Shown: positions 41,959-51,235, counted from the first letter of the stretch. The stretch: DNA of 57,853 bases from Burkholderiaceae bacterium (GCA_900299025.1 OMIE01000129.1:1-57853), one strand, 5' to 3'. Translations and numbers: made by a program. The notes: generated by a model from the sequence alone, not told the origin.

Positions 41959-42234
41959 TCAGTGGTTGTCGGTGTAGGGCAGGAGCGCAAGAAAGCGTGC
42001 CCGCTTGATCGCATCGGTTAGTTGTCGCTGATACTTCGCGCTAGTCCCGGTCAATCGTGCAGGGATGATCTTGCCGGTTTCCGTGATGAAATCTTTGAGC
42101 AGTTCTACATCTTTGTAGTCGATCCACTCCATTTTCTCAGCGGTAAAGCGACAAAACTTACGACGCTTGAACAACGCACCTTGCGTGGGGCGCTTGGGCT
42201 TACGATCTTTCATGTTGCGACGTGTAAATGCCAT
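41959..42234 (-). CDS. rpsR: 30S ribosomal protein S18
   Basis: S18 pairs with S6 on the platform of the small subunit. The 91-residue product has the basic N-terminus [16 protein letters not shown] and the core [19 protein letters not shown] plus [18 protein letters not shown]. The ATG at 42234 has AAGGA 7 nt upstream and lies 1 bp after the priB stop; an ATG five codons upstream lies inside priB. Confidence 0.97.
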   Translation of the reverse strand: MAFTRRNMKDRKPKRPTQGALFKRRKFCRFTAEKMEWIDYKDVELLKDFITETGKIIPARLTGTSAKYQRQLTDAIKRARFLALLPYTDNH

Positions 42235-42235
42235 A

Positions 42236-42535
42236 TCAGTGTCCTTCAATGATCTTCATATCCTGAACATGCATACGCAAACTCCGCGCATGCATCCGAA
42301 TCGGTGCGATGAACCCGTCGAGTTGCAGCACACTACCTAGTGGAAGACGACTTGCTTCAATCGCCATGCCTTCGGTAAAACGCAACCCAATCTCAAACTG
42401 AACCTGACGTTTTGCGCCTGCCTCATCAACCTGGGCGTCGACTAATCCCGTTGCATCAAAGATTGCAACACCTGCCGGACTGTAACGAAGCGCTTGCGTT
42501 GCCTTAAGGCTAAGCAGCAGGCTCAGGTGGTTGAC
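42236..42535 (-). CDS. priB: primosomal replication protein PriB, unusual start
   Basis: The 99 codons between rpsF and rpsR encode a PriB-like single-strand DNA binding protein used in replication restart. The N-terminus aligns residue for residue with PriB families ([21 protein letters not shown] against a Neisseria-type MNTLYLTALIEARDLIRYTPAG), followed by an [14 protein letters not shown] strand and [12 protein letters not shown]. At the position of the initiator the codon is GTC, and there is no ATG, GTG or TTG before the conserved part. CTG at 42526 (three codons in) or ATC at 42547 are possible rare starts. The frame itself is intact and ends 1 bp before rpsR. Confidence 0.85.
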   Translation of the reverse strand, partial: VNHLSLLLSLKATQALRYSPAGVAIFDATGLVDAQVDEAGAKRQVQFEIGLRFTEGMAIEASRLPLGSVLQLDGFIAPIRMHARSLRMHVQDMKIIEGH

Positions 42536-42559
42536 TTCCCGCCCGATGAATGAACTCGC

Positions 42560-42949
42560 TTATTCGCCTGCGTGCTGGGTTGCGGCTTGAGGAGCAGCCT
42601 CAACAACCGTGCGACGTGACTCTTCGCGCTGAATCTGGCGCAACATCGGCGACTGGCCGGTATGGGCTTTCTTCATGCTCGTGGTCATGTGGCGCAACAC
42701 AGCATCGTTGAACCGGAAGGCATTTTCCAGCTCCGCCAAACAGGCCGGTGAGCACTCAAGATTGAGCATCACGTAGTGAGCCTTAGTCATTTTGGCAATC
42801 GCATAGGCCAGCTGGCGTCTGCCCCAGTCCTCGATGCGATGAATTTTTCCTTGTTGCGACTCAACCATGGTTTTATAACGCTCAACCATGGCGGGCACTT
42901 GTTCGCTCTGATCAGGATGAATGATCAGGACGATTTCATAATGACGCAT
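42560..42949 (-). CDS. rpsF: 30S ribosomal protein S6
   Basis: S6 binds the central domain of 16S rRNA together with S18. The 129-residue product starts [19 protein letters not shown] and includes [18 protein letters not shown] and [11 protein letters not shown]. The tail after about 105 is Gln/Ala-rich and ends in HAGE. AAGGAG lies upstream of the ATG. First gene of the S6/PriB/S18/L9 operon. Confidence 0.98.
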   Translation of the reverse strand: MRHYEIVLIIHPDQSEQVPAMVERYKTMVESQQGKIHRIEDWGRRQLAYAIAKMTKAHYVMLNLECSPACLAELENAFRFNDAVLRHMTTSMKKAHTGQSPMLRQIQREESRRTVVEAAPQAATQHAGE

Positions 42950-43084
42950 ACGCTATTTCTCCTTGTTGATGGTTTCCTTGCGGAATTCCCCATGGACTGT
43001 TGAAGGATCAAGAAAGAACTCGATGTCTTGCAACACGACCGGCGGCGCACGCGTCTGAGCACGCAGCCAGCGAGGAACCCTCGA

Positions 43085-44074
43085 TTATAACCCGGGAACC
43101 GGCGTTAGCAAGGGCGAGCCCGAACGCCAGGCAAGAAGATTACGCGCTGCCAACATCGCCATCCCCAATCGCGACGATAAGGTTGCCGAGCCAATGTGAG
43201 GTGTTAGGACAATATTGTTGCAAGCAAGCAGGTCTGGGTGTACTTGAGGCTCACCCTCAAAAACATCGAGCCCGGCCGCGGCAATACGCCGCTCTTGAAG
43301 CGCGGCAGCAAGGGCCTGGTCATCGACGATGCCTCCCCGTGCAATATTGATGAGCGTGGCGGTTGGCTTCATCTGTCTAATCTGCTCAGCTCCAATCACA
43401 TGGTGGGTGGCTTGTGAGTAGGGAAGCACAAGAACCACATGGTCGGAAGCTGCAAGTAAGTCGTTTAAGGACATTAAACTCGCTCCCAGGCCTTTGGCCT
43501 GGGGCGACTCACTACGATTATGATAGAAAACACGCATCGAAAAGCCTTGAGCGCGTCGTGCAATAGCCGCGCCAATGCGCCCCATACCGACAATCCCAAG
43601 GTTTGCACCATGTAAGTCAGCGCCTAGAAACTGATCCCATGCCCAGCCTTGCCACGAACCATCACGCAGCCAGCGTTCAGACTCGGTCACGCGACGGGCA
43701 GTAGCCATCAACAAGGCCCAAGCCATATCGGCAGTCGCTTCGGTGAGCACATCAGGCGTATGGCTGACGGGTATGCCGCGCTGCCTGCAAGCGGCCAAAT
43801 CGATATGGTTATAACCAACAGAACCAGTCGCAATCATCTTCAAATGCGGCGCCGCTTGAATCACCGAAGCATCGATTCGATCCGTTGCCACCGTATATAA
43901 GGCGTCTATGCTAGCGACCCGTTGACGCATCGCCTCAGGCCCCCAGGGCTCGTCGGCTTCATTGTGTTCGATTTCAAAGTGATCGGCGAGCGCTTCAATA
44001 ACTGCGGGGAAAACGCGGCGTGTAATCAACAAACGAGACTTTGGCCGAGCATGTTGCGAGTTCGTATTTGACAT
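43085..44074 (-). CDS. D-2-hydroxyacid dehydrogenase
   Basis: This 329-residue NAD(P)-dependent enzyme probably interconverts 2-oxoacids and D-2-hydroxyacids (glyoxylate/hydroxypyruvate reductase-like). It has the Rossmann loop LGIVGMGRIGAAIARRA, the catalytic arginine in INIARGGIVDD, the glutamate in DVFEGEPQ and the histidine in LTPHIGSAT. It is third in pncB-lutC-dehydrogenase, 17 bp after lutC. Substrate not certain. Confidence 0.93.
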   Translation of the reverse strand: MSNTNSQHARPKSRLLITRRVFPAVIEALADHFEIEHNEADEPWGPEAMRQRVASIDALYTVATDRIDASVIQAAPHLKMIATGSVGYNHIDLAACRQRGIPVSHTPDVLTEATADMAWALLMATARRVTESERWLRDGSWQGWAWDQFLGADLHGANLGIVGMGRIGAAIARRAQGFSMRVFYHNRSESPQAKGLGASLMSLNDLLAASDHVVLVLPYSQATHHVIGAEQIRQMKPTATLINIARGGIVDDQALAAALQERRIAAAGLDVFEGEPQVHPDLLACNNIVLTPHIGSATLSSRLGMAMLAARNLLAWRSGSPLLTPVPGL

Positions 44075-44091
44075 GATGCTTTCTCTAGAGG

Positions 44092-44784
44092 TCAGCCAAT
44101 TAAGATGATGTGAACCCGATAGGGTCCGTGAGCACCCATGACGAGTGTTTGCTCGATGTCGGCCGTTCTGGAGGGCCCTGATACAAGATTCATAGCGCGG
44201 GGTGGTTCACCATGCTCAGCGCGCATTAGCGCGAAAGCATCTTCATAGTGTGCAACCACCCTATTCACATGAAGCAAAGCAATATGAGTTTCTGGCAGCA
44301 GATGGGTTGAGGCTGGCGTTTGCTCTGAAGATAAGAGCATTAAGGTGCCGGTCTCAGCGATCCCGGCAAAAGCACCCCCAAGGCCGACCAGGTCCTCACC
44401 GACCGGAGCGCGAAATTCAACCTCAAGGGCAGGTAAATCAGCATCCTTGATATCAAAATTAATATGGGCAAAACTGGGCCAGGCCGCAATACGCAAACTC
44501 AATTGTTGCGTGACCAGATAACGAGCAATGGCTTGGGGTACGTCTGCCTCAGTTGGTACACGATCGATCGTACTGGCCATCCGCTGGGCTTGATGCGAAA
44601 AATGTTCAAGCACATCGGCTCCAACACTTGGGCCAAAACCGCGCGGACGCTCAGCGAGGTAGGCATCGCGATCTCTCGTGCGGGCTAGATCCGCCGGCGA
44701 CCCTTTGGCAGGATCGCCGTGGGCCTGCGCCTGTCGAATACGCGCCAGGATTGAACGCCGGGCATTCGAGGTATCGGGGATCAT
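44092..44784 (-). CDS. lutC: LutC/YkgG family lactate utilization protein C-like
   Basis: This 230-residue protein of the LUD domain family has the C-terminal signature [19 protein letters not shown] and the end [17 protein letters not shown]. LutC works with LutA and LutB in L-lactate oxidation, but no lutA or lutB gene is in this window. It overlaps pncB as ATGA and is followed by a 2-hydroxyacid dehydrogenase gene. A role in hydroxyacid metabolism is inferred from family and neighbour, not shown. Confidence 0.9.
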   Translation of the reverse strand: MIPDTSNARRSILARIRQAQAHGDPAKGSPADLARTRDRDAYLAERPRGFGPSVGADVLEHFSHQAQRMASTIDRVPTEADVPQAIARYLVTQQLSLRIAAWPSFAHINFDIKDADLPALEVEFRAPVGEDLVGLGGAFAGIAETGTLMLLSSEQTPASTHLLPETHIALLHVNRVVAHYEDAFALMRAEHGEPPRAMNLVSGPSRTADIEQTLVMGAHGPYRVHIILIG

Positions 44785-45974
44785 CGAGCTTCCTTTGCGT
44801 CGTTGGGATTTGGAATGCCAAACACTTGGCGTAAATAGCCGAGGTAGGCCTCGTCATCACACATATTCTTGGCTGGCGTGTCTGAAAGCTTGGCAACCGG
44901 CTGGCCGTTACAACGGACCATTTTCATAACAATTTGTAATGGTACATAACCGAGATCGTTCGTGAGATTAGTACCAACACCGAACGCAATTTTACTGCGC
45001 TTATGGAAGCGCTTGTAAAGCTCGATTAAGACCGGGATGGTTAAGCCGTCAGAAAACACCAATGTCTTCGTTTTTGGATCAATTCGATGCTGCTCATAAT
45101 GGGCAATCATCCGTTCACCCCAATGAAAGGGGTCACCGGAATCATGGCGGGCACCATCGAATAATTTGCAAAAATACAAGTCGAAATCATTTAGAAACGC
45201 ATCAAGCCCGTAGACATCGGATAAGGCGATGCCGAGATCGCCACGATACTCACGTGCCCAAGTCTCAAAGCCATAGATCTGAGAATCCCGAAGCCGCGGA
45301 CCAAGAGCCTGACATGCTTGCAAGTACTCGTGAGCCATGGTGCCAAGCGGCGTCATTCCATGTTTCATCGCATAAAACACATTCGAGGTGCCAACAAAAT
45401 GCGGACCAAGCGCTGTCTTTAAGCTCAATAAGACCTCCTCATGCCATAAGCGCGAGAAGCGTCGGCGCGTGCCATAGTCGGCAAGCGTGAGCCCTGCCAA
45501 CTCGGGATCGGCAGTGATCAGCCTTGATTTGTCGATCAGACGACGCCTGCCTTCGAGGTAGTCGGGCATTGGATGCATCCGTCTGAAGTACAACTCGTTG
45601 ATGATCGCCAGTACCGGTATTTCGAAGAGAATGGTGTGTAGCCATGGCCCCTCGACCGTCATATCGAGTTCGCCTGAGTCAAGCCCTTTAATCTGAATCA
45701 AGCGGGGATTCATTTGAAAAAGAGCGAGAAAATCAACGAAGTCGCTTTTGATAAAACGTAGGCTGCGCAGGTAGTCAAGCTCACGTTCTCGAAAGCGAAG
45801 CGTACAAAGGGCATTGATCTCGTCACGGATCTCGTCGATCAAGGGCCTTAGATCGACGCCTTGGGTTCGGCATTTAAAGCGATATTGGACATGAGCACCT
45901 GGAAAGTGGTGGAGAACCACTTGCATCATGGTGAATTTATAAAGGTCTGTATCGAGCAATGAGGCGATGATCAT
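44781..45974 (-). CDS. pncB: nicotinate phosphoribosyltransferase
   Basis: PncB makes nicotinate mononucleotide from nicotinate and PRPP in NAD salvage. The 397-residue product has the N-terminal [20 protein letters not shown], central [22 protein letters not shown], and a C-terminal phosphate site ([13 protein letters not shown] ... [10 protein letters not shown]). It is first of a three-gene unit with lutC and a dehydrogenase gene, and divergent from fdxA. Confidence 0.98.
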   Translation of the reverse strand: MIIASLLDTDLYKFTMMQVVLHHFPGAHVQYRFKCRTQGVDLRPLIDEIRDEINALCTLRFRERELDYLRSLRFIKSDFVDFLALFQMNPRLIQIKGLDSGELDMTVEGPWLHTILFEIPVLAIINELYFRRMHPMPDYLEGRRRLIDKSRLITADPELAGLTLADYGTRRRFSRLWHEEVLLSLKTALGPHFVGTSNVFYAMKHGMTPLGTMAHEYLQACQALGPRLRDSQIYGFETWAREYRGDLGIALSDVYGLDAFLNDFDLYFCKLFDGARHDSGDPFHWGERMIAHYEQHRIDPKTKTLVFSDGLTIPVLIELYKRFHKRSKIAFGVGTNLTNDLGYVPLQIVMKMVRCNGQPVAKLSDTPAKNMCDDEAYLGYLRQVFGIPNPNDAKEAR

Positions 45975-46064
45975 GTGGTGATTCTAGCGACACTCGAGAG
46001 CGGCGTCAGCTTTGCTTTACAGTTGGGCTAGAATTCAACGATTCTGGTCAAAAGAGGTCTACCG

Positions 46065-46394
46065 ATGACGCACGTCGTAATGGAATCCTGCATCCGCTGC
46101 CGCTACACCGATTGCGTGGATGTTTGCCCGGTTGATTGCTTCAGGGAAGGGCCGAATATGCTGGTCATCGACCCTGATGAGTGTATCGATTGCGCTGTTT
46201 GTATTCCCGAGTGTCCTGTGGATGCCATTCGTGCCGAAGAGGACGTGCCCCCCGACCAGGAACACATGATCAAGCTCAATCTGGAGTTATCGAAAGGGGG
46301 ATGGCCAAGCATTACGCGAGCAAAAGGCGCACTACCTGATGCCGAGGATTGGAAAGACAAGACCAACAAGCTTTCCGAATTGAAGCGCTCATAA
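46065..46394 (+). CDS. fdxA: ferredoxin FdxA (7Fe type)
   Basis: This small electron carrier has one 3Fe-4S and one 4Fe-4S cluster. In the 109-residue product the cysteines are at 9, 12, 17, 21, 25, 40, 43, 46 and 50 ([19 protein letters not shown] and [12 protein letters not shown]), the typical FdxA set, followed by the acidic tail domain. AGAGG lies 7 nt before the ATG. It starts the run with phaZ 12 bp downstream. Confidence 0.98.
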   Translation: MTHVVMESCIRCRYTDCVDVCPVDCFREGPNMLVIDPDECIDCAVCIPECPVDAIRAEEDVPPDQEHMIKLNLELSKGGWPSITRAKGALPDAEDWKDKTNKLSELKRS

Positions 46395-46406
46395 GGACCA
46401 TAGAAG

Positions 46407-47672
46407 ATGCTCTATCAATGGCGGGAAGCACAACGGGCCTTTTTACAGCCACTTTCAGATTGGGCATTGTCGGCATCACAAATGTATGCCAACCCCTATA
46501 GTCCCCTCGCACATATGCCTGGCGCCGCGCGTGTTTCAGCGGGCCTCGAACTCATGCACCGCTTGGGTAAAGAGTACGAAAAGCCTCCATTCGGTATCAA
46601 AAACATCATGATCGGACGCGAAGAAGTCCCTATCATCGAGCGCTGTGTGCTGAATAAGCCGTTTTGTAAACTAATACGATTTGAGCGCTTGCTCCCCAAG
46701 TCATTGAGCCATCGGGAAAATGACCCTTCGGTGTTGATGTTTGCCCCACTTTCGGGGCATCACGCAACCTTATTGCGCGATACCGTCCGCACGATGTTGC
46801 CAGACCACAATGTGTACATCACCGATTGGGTTGACGCGCGCATGGTGCCCCTTGCCGAGGGAGACTTTCACCTAAACGACTACGTCAATTACTGCATTGA
46901 ATTTTTCAGGCTACTTGGTCCCGAGGTTCACTCGATGTCGGTTTGTCAACCGACCGTGCCGGTTATGGCCGCCATCAGCTTGATGTGTTCGCTTAAAGAT
47001 AAGGCACGACCGCTGAGTATGACCATGATGGGTGGGCCCATCGACTCGAGGCGAAGCCCCACAACCGTCAACCAATATGCGACTGATCGGCCTTTTGCTT
47101 GGTTTGAAAACAATGTGATTTTCCGCGTGCCAGGCAAGTATCCGGGTGCAGGCCGTCGAGTTTATCCAGGCTTTTTGCAGCATGCAGGCTTTATTGCGAT
47201 GAATCCTGATCGTCACGCGACCTCTCACTGGGATTTTTACCAGAGCCTCGTGCGTGGGGACATGGAAGACGCCGAGCAACACAGGCGTTTTTACGATGAG
47301 TACAACGCCGTGCTTGATATGCCTGCTGAGTACTACCTCGACACGATTCATACGGTTTTCCAGCAACACAAGCTTCCGAATGGAAGCTGGGATGTCGATG
47401 TCGATGGCGAGCTGCTTCGGGTAGACCCCAAAGCGATACGGGATGTTCCGCTTTTCACGATTGAAGGCGAGCTTGACGATATCTCGGGTTCTGGCCAGAC
47501 TGAGGCCGCCCACGGCCTAACACCCAATCTTGCGCCAACGCACAAGCAACACCATGTCGCCGTGGGCGCAGGCCACTACGGCATTTTTAGCGGAAGGCGA
47601 TGGCGCGAGTTGATTTACCCTAAGGTTCGCGACTTCATCGCTGCGCACCCAAGTCGCATCAAAACGCGCTAA
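46407..47672 (+). CDS. phaZ: intracellular polyhydroxyalkanoate depolymerase
   Basis: PhaZ degrades stored PHA/PHB granules. The 421-residue product begins MLYQWREAQRAFLQPLSDWA, typical of intracellular PhaZ, and has a cysteine nucleophile in the lipase-like box (SVCQPTVP, Cys180). An Asp/His pair (ELDDISGSGQ; GAGHYGIFSG) completes the triad. It lies between fdxA and rnfB. With bktB nearby it indicates PHA metabolism in this organism. Confidence 0.95.
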   Translation: MLYQWREAQRAFLQPLSDWALSASQMYANPYSPLAHMPGAARVSAGLELMHRLGKEYEKPPFGIKNIMIGREEVPIIERCVLNKPFCKLIRFERLLPKSLSHRENDPSVLMFAPLSGHHATLLRDTVRTMLPDHNVYITDWVDARMVPLAEGDFHLNDYVNYCIEFFRLLGPEVHSMSVCQPTVPVMAAISLMCSLKDKARPLSMTMMGGPIDSRRSPTTVNQYATDRPFAWFENNVIFRVPGKYPGAGRRVYPGFLQHAGFIAMNPDRHATSHWDFYQSLVRGDMEDAEQHRRFYDEYNAVLDMPAEYYLDTIHTVFQQHKLPNGSWDVDVDGELLRVDPKAIRDVPLFTIEGELDDISGSGQTEAAHGLTPNLAPTHKQHHVAVGAGHYGIFSGRRWRELIYPKVRDFIAAHPSRIKTR

Positions 47673-47690
47673 ATCGTTTTGGGGTTCAAG

Positions 47691-48335
47691 ATGGATCTTG
47701 CTAAGGCAATCAATCAGATCCTTCCCCAAACCCAATGCACCCGTTGCGGCTACCCAGCATGTAAGCCCTACGCGCAAGCGATTGTCCATGGCTTGGCAGA
47801 TATCAATCGTTGCCCACCCGGCGGACAAAAAGGCATCGAAGCCCTCGCGCAACTAACGGGCCGAAGCGCTAAGCCGCTAGACCCTCACTGTGGTGAAGAG
47901 CAAAGCCTGCGCTTTGCATGGGTTGTGGCCGAGGATTGCATCGGTTGCACCAAATGCGTTATCGCCTGTCCGGTTGATGCGATTTTGGGCGGTCCTCAAC
48001 GCTTACACACAGTGATTGCCGAACGGTGCACAGGCTGTGAACTTTGCCTGCCTCCCTGCCCTGTTGACTGTATCGAGATGCGGCCATGGCAACCCGAACG
48101 AATGTGGGCGGCAGCAGATGCAAAGGAGGCCCGCATCCGTTTTGAGCATCGCGCCGAGCGAATGAGAAGGCAAGAAGAAGAAGGCCTTCGCTATCAACTC
48201 GAAAAAGCCCAGGTTAAGCGCCAGTCGGATGCGGCGTCCACCCCTCGAGCGCGCGCAATCATCGACGCAGCCATCGCCCGTGCCAAGGAAAGGCAGGATC
48301 GTTTAGCCAAAAGGTCGAGCACAGACCATGAATAA
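47691..48335 (+). CDS. rnfB: RnfB/RsxB-like iron-sulfur protein without membrane anchor
   Basis: The 214-residue protein has an N-terminal Fe-S domain (Cys16, 19, 24, 41: CTRCGYPACKPYAQA) followed by two ferredoxin 4Fe-4S motifs (CIGCTKCVIACPVDA; CTGCELCLPPCPVDC). A Lys/Arg/Glu-rich C-terminal helix follows. Unlike enteric RsxB it lacks the N-terminal transmembrane helix, and no other rnf genes are in the window. The ATG at 47691 is preferred over a TTG four codons upstream. It overlaps nth by 8 bp; rsx-nth linkage is known in gamma-proteobacteria. Confidence 0.9.
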   Translation: MDLAKAINQILPQTQCTRCGYPACKPYAQAIVHGLADINRCPPGGQKGIEALAQLTGRSAKPLDPHCGEEQSLRFAWVVAEDCIGCTKCVIACPVDAILGGPQRLHTVIAERCTGCELCLPPCPVDCIEMRPWQPERMWAAADAKEARIRFEHRAERMRRQEEEGLRYQLEKAQVKRQSDAASTPRARAIIDAAIARAKERQDRLAKRSSTDHE

Positions 48336-48966
48336 GGCCAAACGACGTGAAATGTTTGAGCGTTGGCGCGCGGCCAACCCGCATCCTCAAACCGAGCTGC
48401 ATTGGCGCAATCCCTTTGAACTATTGATCGCAGTCATTCTCTCGGCTCAAGCGACTGATAAGAGCGTGAATCTGGCCACGCGAGGCTTATTTGCTGAAGC
48501 GCCCGACCCTGCCTCAATGCTCAAGCTCGGCGAGGCCGGTCTCATCAAACACATTAAGCACATTGGTTTGTACCAATCCAAAGCCAAGCATGTTCTAGAA
48601 ACCTGCGCTATGTTGCTTGAGCATCACAATGGTGAGGTACCGCGCGAGCGTGAAGCTTTGCAGGCTCTGGCGGGCGTTGGCAGAAAAACAGCAAACGTCG
48701 TGCTCAACACGGCGTTTGGCGAAGCCACGATGGCAGTCGACACCCATATTTTCCGTGTTGCCAATCGCACAGGTTTGGCGCCCGGTAAAGATGTTCTGGC
48801 CGTTGAAATGAAATTGCTGCGCTTCATCGAAGCCGAATTTCTGCGCGATGCTCATCACTGGCTGATTCTTCACGGCCGCTATGTGTGCAAGGCGCGAAAG
48901 CCCGATTGCCCGGCGTGCATCGTGGCCGACTTGTGTGATATGAAAAACAAAACTAAAGCTGAGTGA
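48328..48966 (+). CDS. nth: endonuclease III
   Basis: Nth is a DNA glycosylase/AP lyase that removes oxidised pyrimidines. The 212-residue product has the helix-hairpin-helix with catalytic lysine (ALAGVGRKTANVVL), the catalytic Asp in AVDTHIFRVANR, and the C-terminal 4Fe-4S cluster (CKARKPDCPACIVADLC). Its ATG lies inside the rnfB end. Confidence 0.98.
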   Translation: MNKAKRREMFERWRAANPHPQTELHWRNPFELLIAVILSAQATDKSVNLATRGLFAEAPDPASMLKLGEAGLIKHIKHIGLYQSKAKHVLETCAMLLEHHNGEVPREREALQALAGVGRKTANVVLNTAFGEATMAVDTHIFRVANRTGLAPGKDVLAVEMKLLRFIEAEFLRDAHHWLILHGRYVCKARKPDCPACIVADLCDMKNKTKAE

Positions 48967-48983
48967 TCGATGCGATCTCCTCC

Positions 48984-49017
48984 AGCAAGCCTTCATCAGC
49001 GATAGCAAGCCTTCATC
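48984..49017. repeat. two copies of a 14-bp sequence, 20 bp apart
   Basis: AGCAAGCCTTCATC occurs at 48984-48997 and 49004-49017 in the gap between nth and the DUF1841 gene. It looks like a short tandem duplication. No function is apparent. Confidence 0.6.
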
Positions 49018-49049
49018 CATCGATAATCTCATCACCGTGCTGAATCAAC

Positions 49050-49478
49050 ATGCTGTTTAATCCGAGTTCTGCCGACGTCCGACGTTTTTTTTGTGAAGCC
49101 TGGTCGCGCAGCCGACAATCACTTCCTTGCGAACCGCTGCAAGCGTTGGCGGCCTCCTGGTGCGCTGAGCATCCCGAGTATCAGGCGCTACTCGATGAGC
49201 CTGATCGCGCAGTTGAGGAAGTTTTCCATCCGGCATCAGGCCACGAAAACCCTTTTTTACATTTGTCGATGCACCTTGCCATCGAGGAGCAAATCGGCGC
49301 CGATCAACCGCCAGGCATTCGCAAAGCCTGGCAATCGCTCCTCAGCAGAACCCATGGCGATCGTCATCAGGCAGCCCACCAGGCGATGGAGTGCCTGGGC
49401 CTTGTGCTTTGGGAGGCACAACGCCAAAAACGCATGCCCGATACAGACGCTTATCTTGATTGCTTAAATCGCCTCTAG
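49050..49478 (+). CDS. DUF1841 family protein
   Basis: This 142-residue protein has the features of DUF1841: a start of MLFNPSSADVRRFFCEAW, then FLHLSMHLAIEEQIGADQPPGIR, and an AMECLGLVLWEAQRQ helix near the C-terminus. Conserved histidines and glutamates are visible, but the function is not known. Its stop codon lies in the centre of a long palindrome. Confidence 0.85.
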   Translation: MLFNPSSADVRRFFCEAWSRSRQSLPCEPLQALAASWCAEHPEYQALLDEPDRAVEEVFHPASGHENPFLHLSMHLAIEEQIGADQPPGIRKAWQSLLSRTHGDRHQAAHQAMECLGLVLWEAQRQKRMPDTDAYLDCLNRL

Positions 49479-49490
49479 AGGCGACTTAAG
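49463..49490. promoter_or_regulatory. 28-bp palindrome at the DUF1841 stop codon
   Basis: The sequence is a near-perfect inverted repeat around TCGCCTCTAGAGGCGA (49469-49484, perfect), extended by CTTAAA/CTTAAG with one mismatched pair. The DUF1841 stop TAG is at the centre. As RNA it would form a strong hairpin, but there is no T-run, so terminator, RNA-stabilising or protein-binding roles are all open. Confidence 0.55.
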
Positions 49491-49550
49491 CGCGTTGAGC
49501 CGCCCGGTGCTTTAAGATGACGGGTTTGTGACAGCCCTAAGGCGCTATTC

Positions 49551-50186
49551 ATGTTTTCACGCCTCATGCCCGCAGACGGTAATTTTTTTGAACATTTCGA
49601 CAAACTTGCTGGCCAAGTCGTCGAAGGTAATAAGGTATTGGTCGACTTGCTTCATCGTTTTGACGACTTAGCCGCACGCAAGCAATTGATTGCCAAAGTC
49701 GATGACATCGAGAAGTCGGCAGACAAAACAACCCTCGATACCATCGCCATGGCGCACAAAACCTTTGTCACACCGATCGACCGCGACCATATTCACACCC
49801 TGGTCAACGGACTCGATGATGTGCTTGATCTGGTGCAAGATGTCGCCGAAGCTGTGGTCCTTTATGACTTGTAAAGCGTTACCAAGGAAGCGGTGCAATT
49901 GGCTGAGCTTGGCCTGATGTCTGCCGAGCGTTTGCGGCATGCCGTTAAATTGATGTCCAACTGGGACAATGCGCGCGCGATCCTGCAAACCTGCGAAGAG
50001 ATCGATCGACTCGAATCCGATGCCGACCGTGTGATGCGAGCTGCAATGTCAAAGCTTTTCCGCGATGAGGAAAATGCTAAGCAGGTTATAAAAATGAAAG
50101 CGGTATACGAATTACTCGAAGAGCTCACCGACAAATGTAAAGACGCAGCAAAGATTGTTGAAGTTGTCGTGCTCGATCACGCCTGA
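49551..50186 (+). pseudogene. DUF47/PhoU-like partner of Pit, interrupted by TAA
   Basis: One frame of 212 codons encodes a DUF47 (TIGR00153) protein, the usual partner of low-affinity phosphate transporters. It is cut by a TAA at 49872-49874 (codon 108). Both halves are well conserved (HTLVNGLDDVLDLVQDVAEA before; TCEEIDRLESDADRVMRAAMSKLF after), and the residue after YDL is usually a basic or other coding residue in relatives. A single base change could create the stop. The second half could restart at a GTG (49893) or ATG (49917). The final TGA overlaps the pit ATG. Confidence 0.85.
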
Positions 50187-51190
50187 TGGACCCCTTAAGC
50201 ATGTCGATGACGGTGCTAGTTAGCCTCGTTGCGCTCGCATTAATCTTTGACTTCATCAATGGCTTTCACGATGCAGCCAACTCGATCGCTACGGTTGTTA
50301 CCACTGGCGTCTTAAAACCTTTCCAAGCCGTACTTTGGGCTGCAAGCTTCAATATGCTCGCTTTTTTCTTTTTTGAACTTAAAGTTGCTGCCACCGTAGG
50401 CAAGGGCATTATTGACCCTTCTTTTATTGATCACATTGTCATTTTTGGAGCATTAAGCGGCGCTATTTCCTGGAATCTCATCACTTGGTGGTTAGGTATT
50501 CCCTCGAGTTCGTCGCATGCCCTTATCGGCGGCATGATCGGAGCGGCGATGTTGAAAACCGGGCCAGCAGCTCTCATGGGCAGCGGTATCGCCAAAACCC
50601 TCGTCTTCATTCTCGTTGCGCCATTGCTCGGCTTTGTGTTGTCGAGTCTGATTGTGATTGCGACCGCTTGGCTGCTTCGTGGCACCACCCCACGAAGGGT
50701 GGATCGCTGGTTTCGAAGACTCCAACTGATCTCATCAGGGCTATACAGTCTTGGACACGGCGCCAATGACGCGCAAAAGACGATGGGCATTATTTGGCTG
50801 CTACTGATTTCTGCAAATCTCACAAGCCGCGACCACCTGCCGTCCTGGGTGATTTGGTCGGCCTATCTTGCGATTGGTCTTGGAACGCTTTTCGGTGGCT
50901 GGCGCATTGTCAAGACCATGGGACAGGGCATCACGCGACTCAAACCGGTTGGTGGCTTTGCAGCTGAGACTGGTGGAGCGATGAGCCTGTTCATCGCATC
51001 GGGTTTCGGTATTCCAGTTTCTACAACCCATACCATTACAGGATCAATCGTCGGCGTTGGAGCAGCCGATCGGATGAGCGCTGTACGCTGGGCGGTCGCA
51101 GGACGCATCGTATGGGCTTGGATCATTACCATCCCAGCGTCTGGCATGCTAGCCGCTGTAGCCTACCTTGTGGGTTCGAAATTTTTATAG
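50186..51190 (+). CDS. pit: inorganic phosphate transporter, Pit family
   Basis: This low-affinity phosphate (metal-phosphate) transporter has 334 residues and about 10 transmembrane helices. The duplicated family signatures are present: INGFHDAANSIATVVTTG near the N-terminus and SLGHGANDAQKTMGII in the second half, with GIPVSTTHTITGSIVGVG. It overlaps the upstream interrupted DUF47 gene at TGATG, so its translation may depend on ribosomes reading that gene. Confidence 0.96.
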   Translation: MDPLSMSMTVLVSLVALALIFDFINGFHDAANSIATVVTTGVLKPFQAVLWAASFNMLAFFFFELKVAATVGKGIIDPSFIDHIVIFGALSGAISWNLITWWLGIPSSSSHALIGGMIGAAMLKTGPAALMGSGIAKTLVFILVAPLLGFVLSSLIVIATAWLLRGTTPRRVDRWFRRLQLISSGLYSLGHGANDAQKTMGIIWLLLISANLTSRDHLPSWVIWSAYLAIGLGTLFGGWRIVKTMGQGITRLKPVGGFAAETGGAMSLFIASGFGIPVSTTHTITGSIVGVGAADRMSAVRWAVAGRIVWAWIITIPASGMLAAVAYLVGSKFL

Positions 51191-51235
51191 CTTATAGACC
51201 TGGCAATCCGCTAAAAGTTTTACAATTTCTATGAC

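Noticed and set aside
42950-43084. S6:S18-type autoregulatory RNA before rpsF
   Set aside because: The leader has a CCGCCGG stretch but I could not fold a convincing match to the known motif.
46911-47513. 200-codon open frame antisense to phaZ
   Set aside because: Shadow of phaZ; no independent support.
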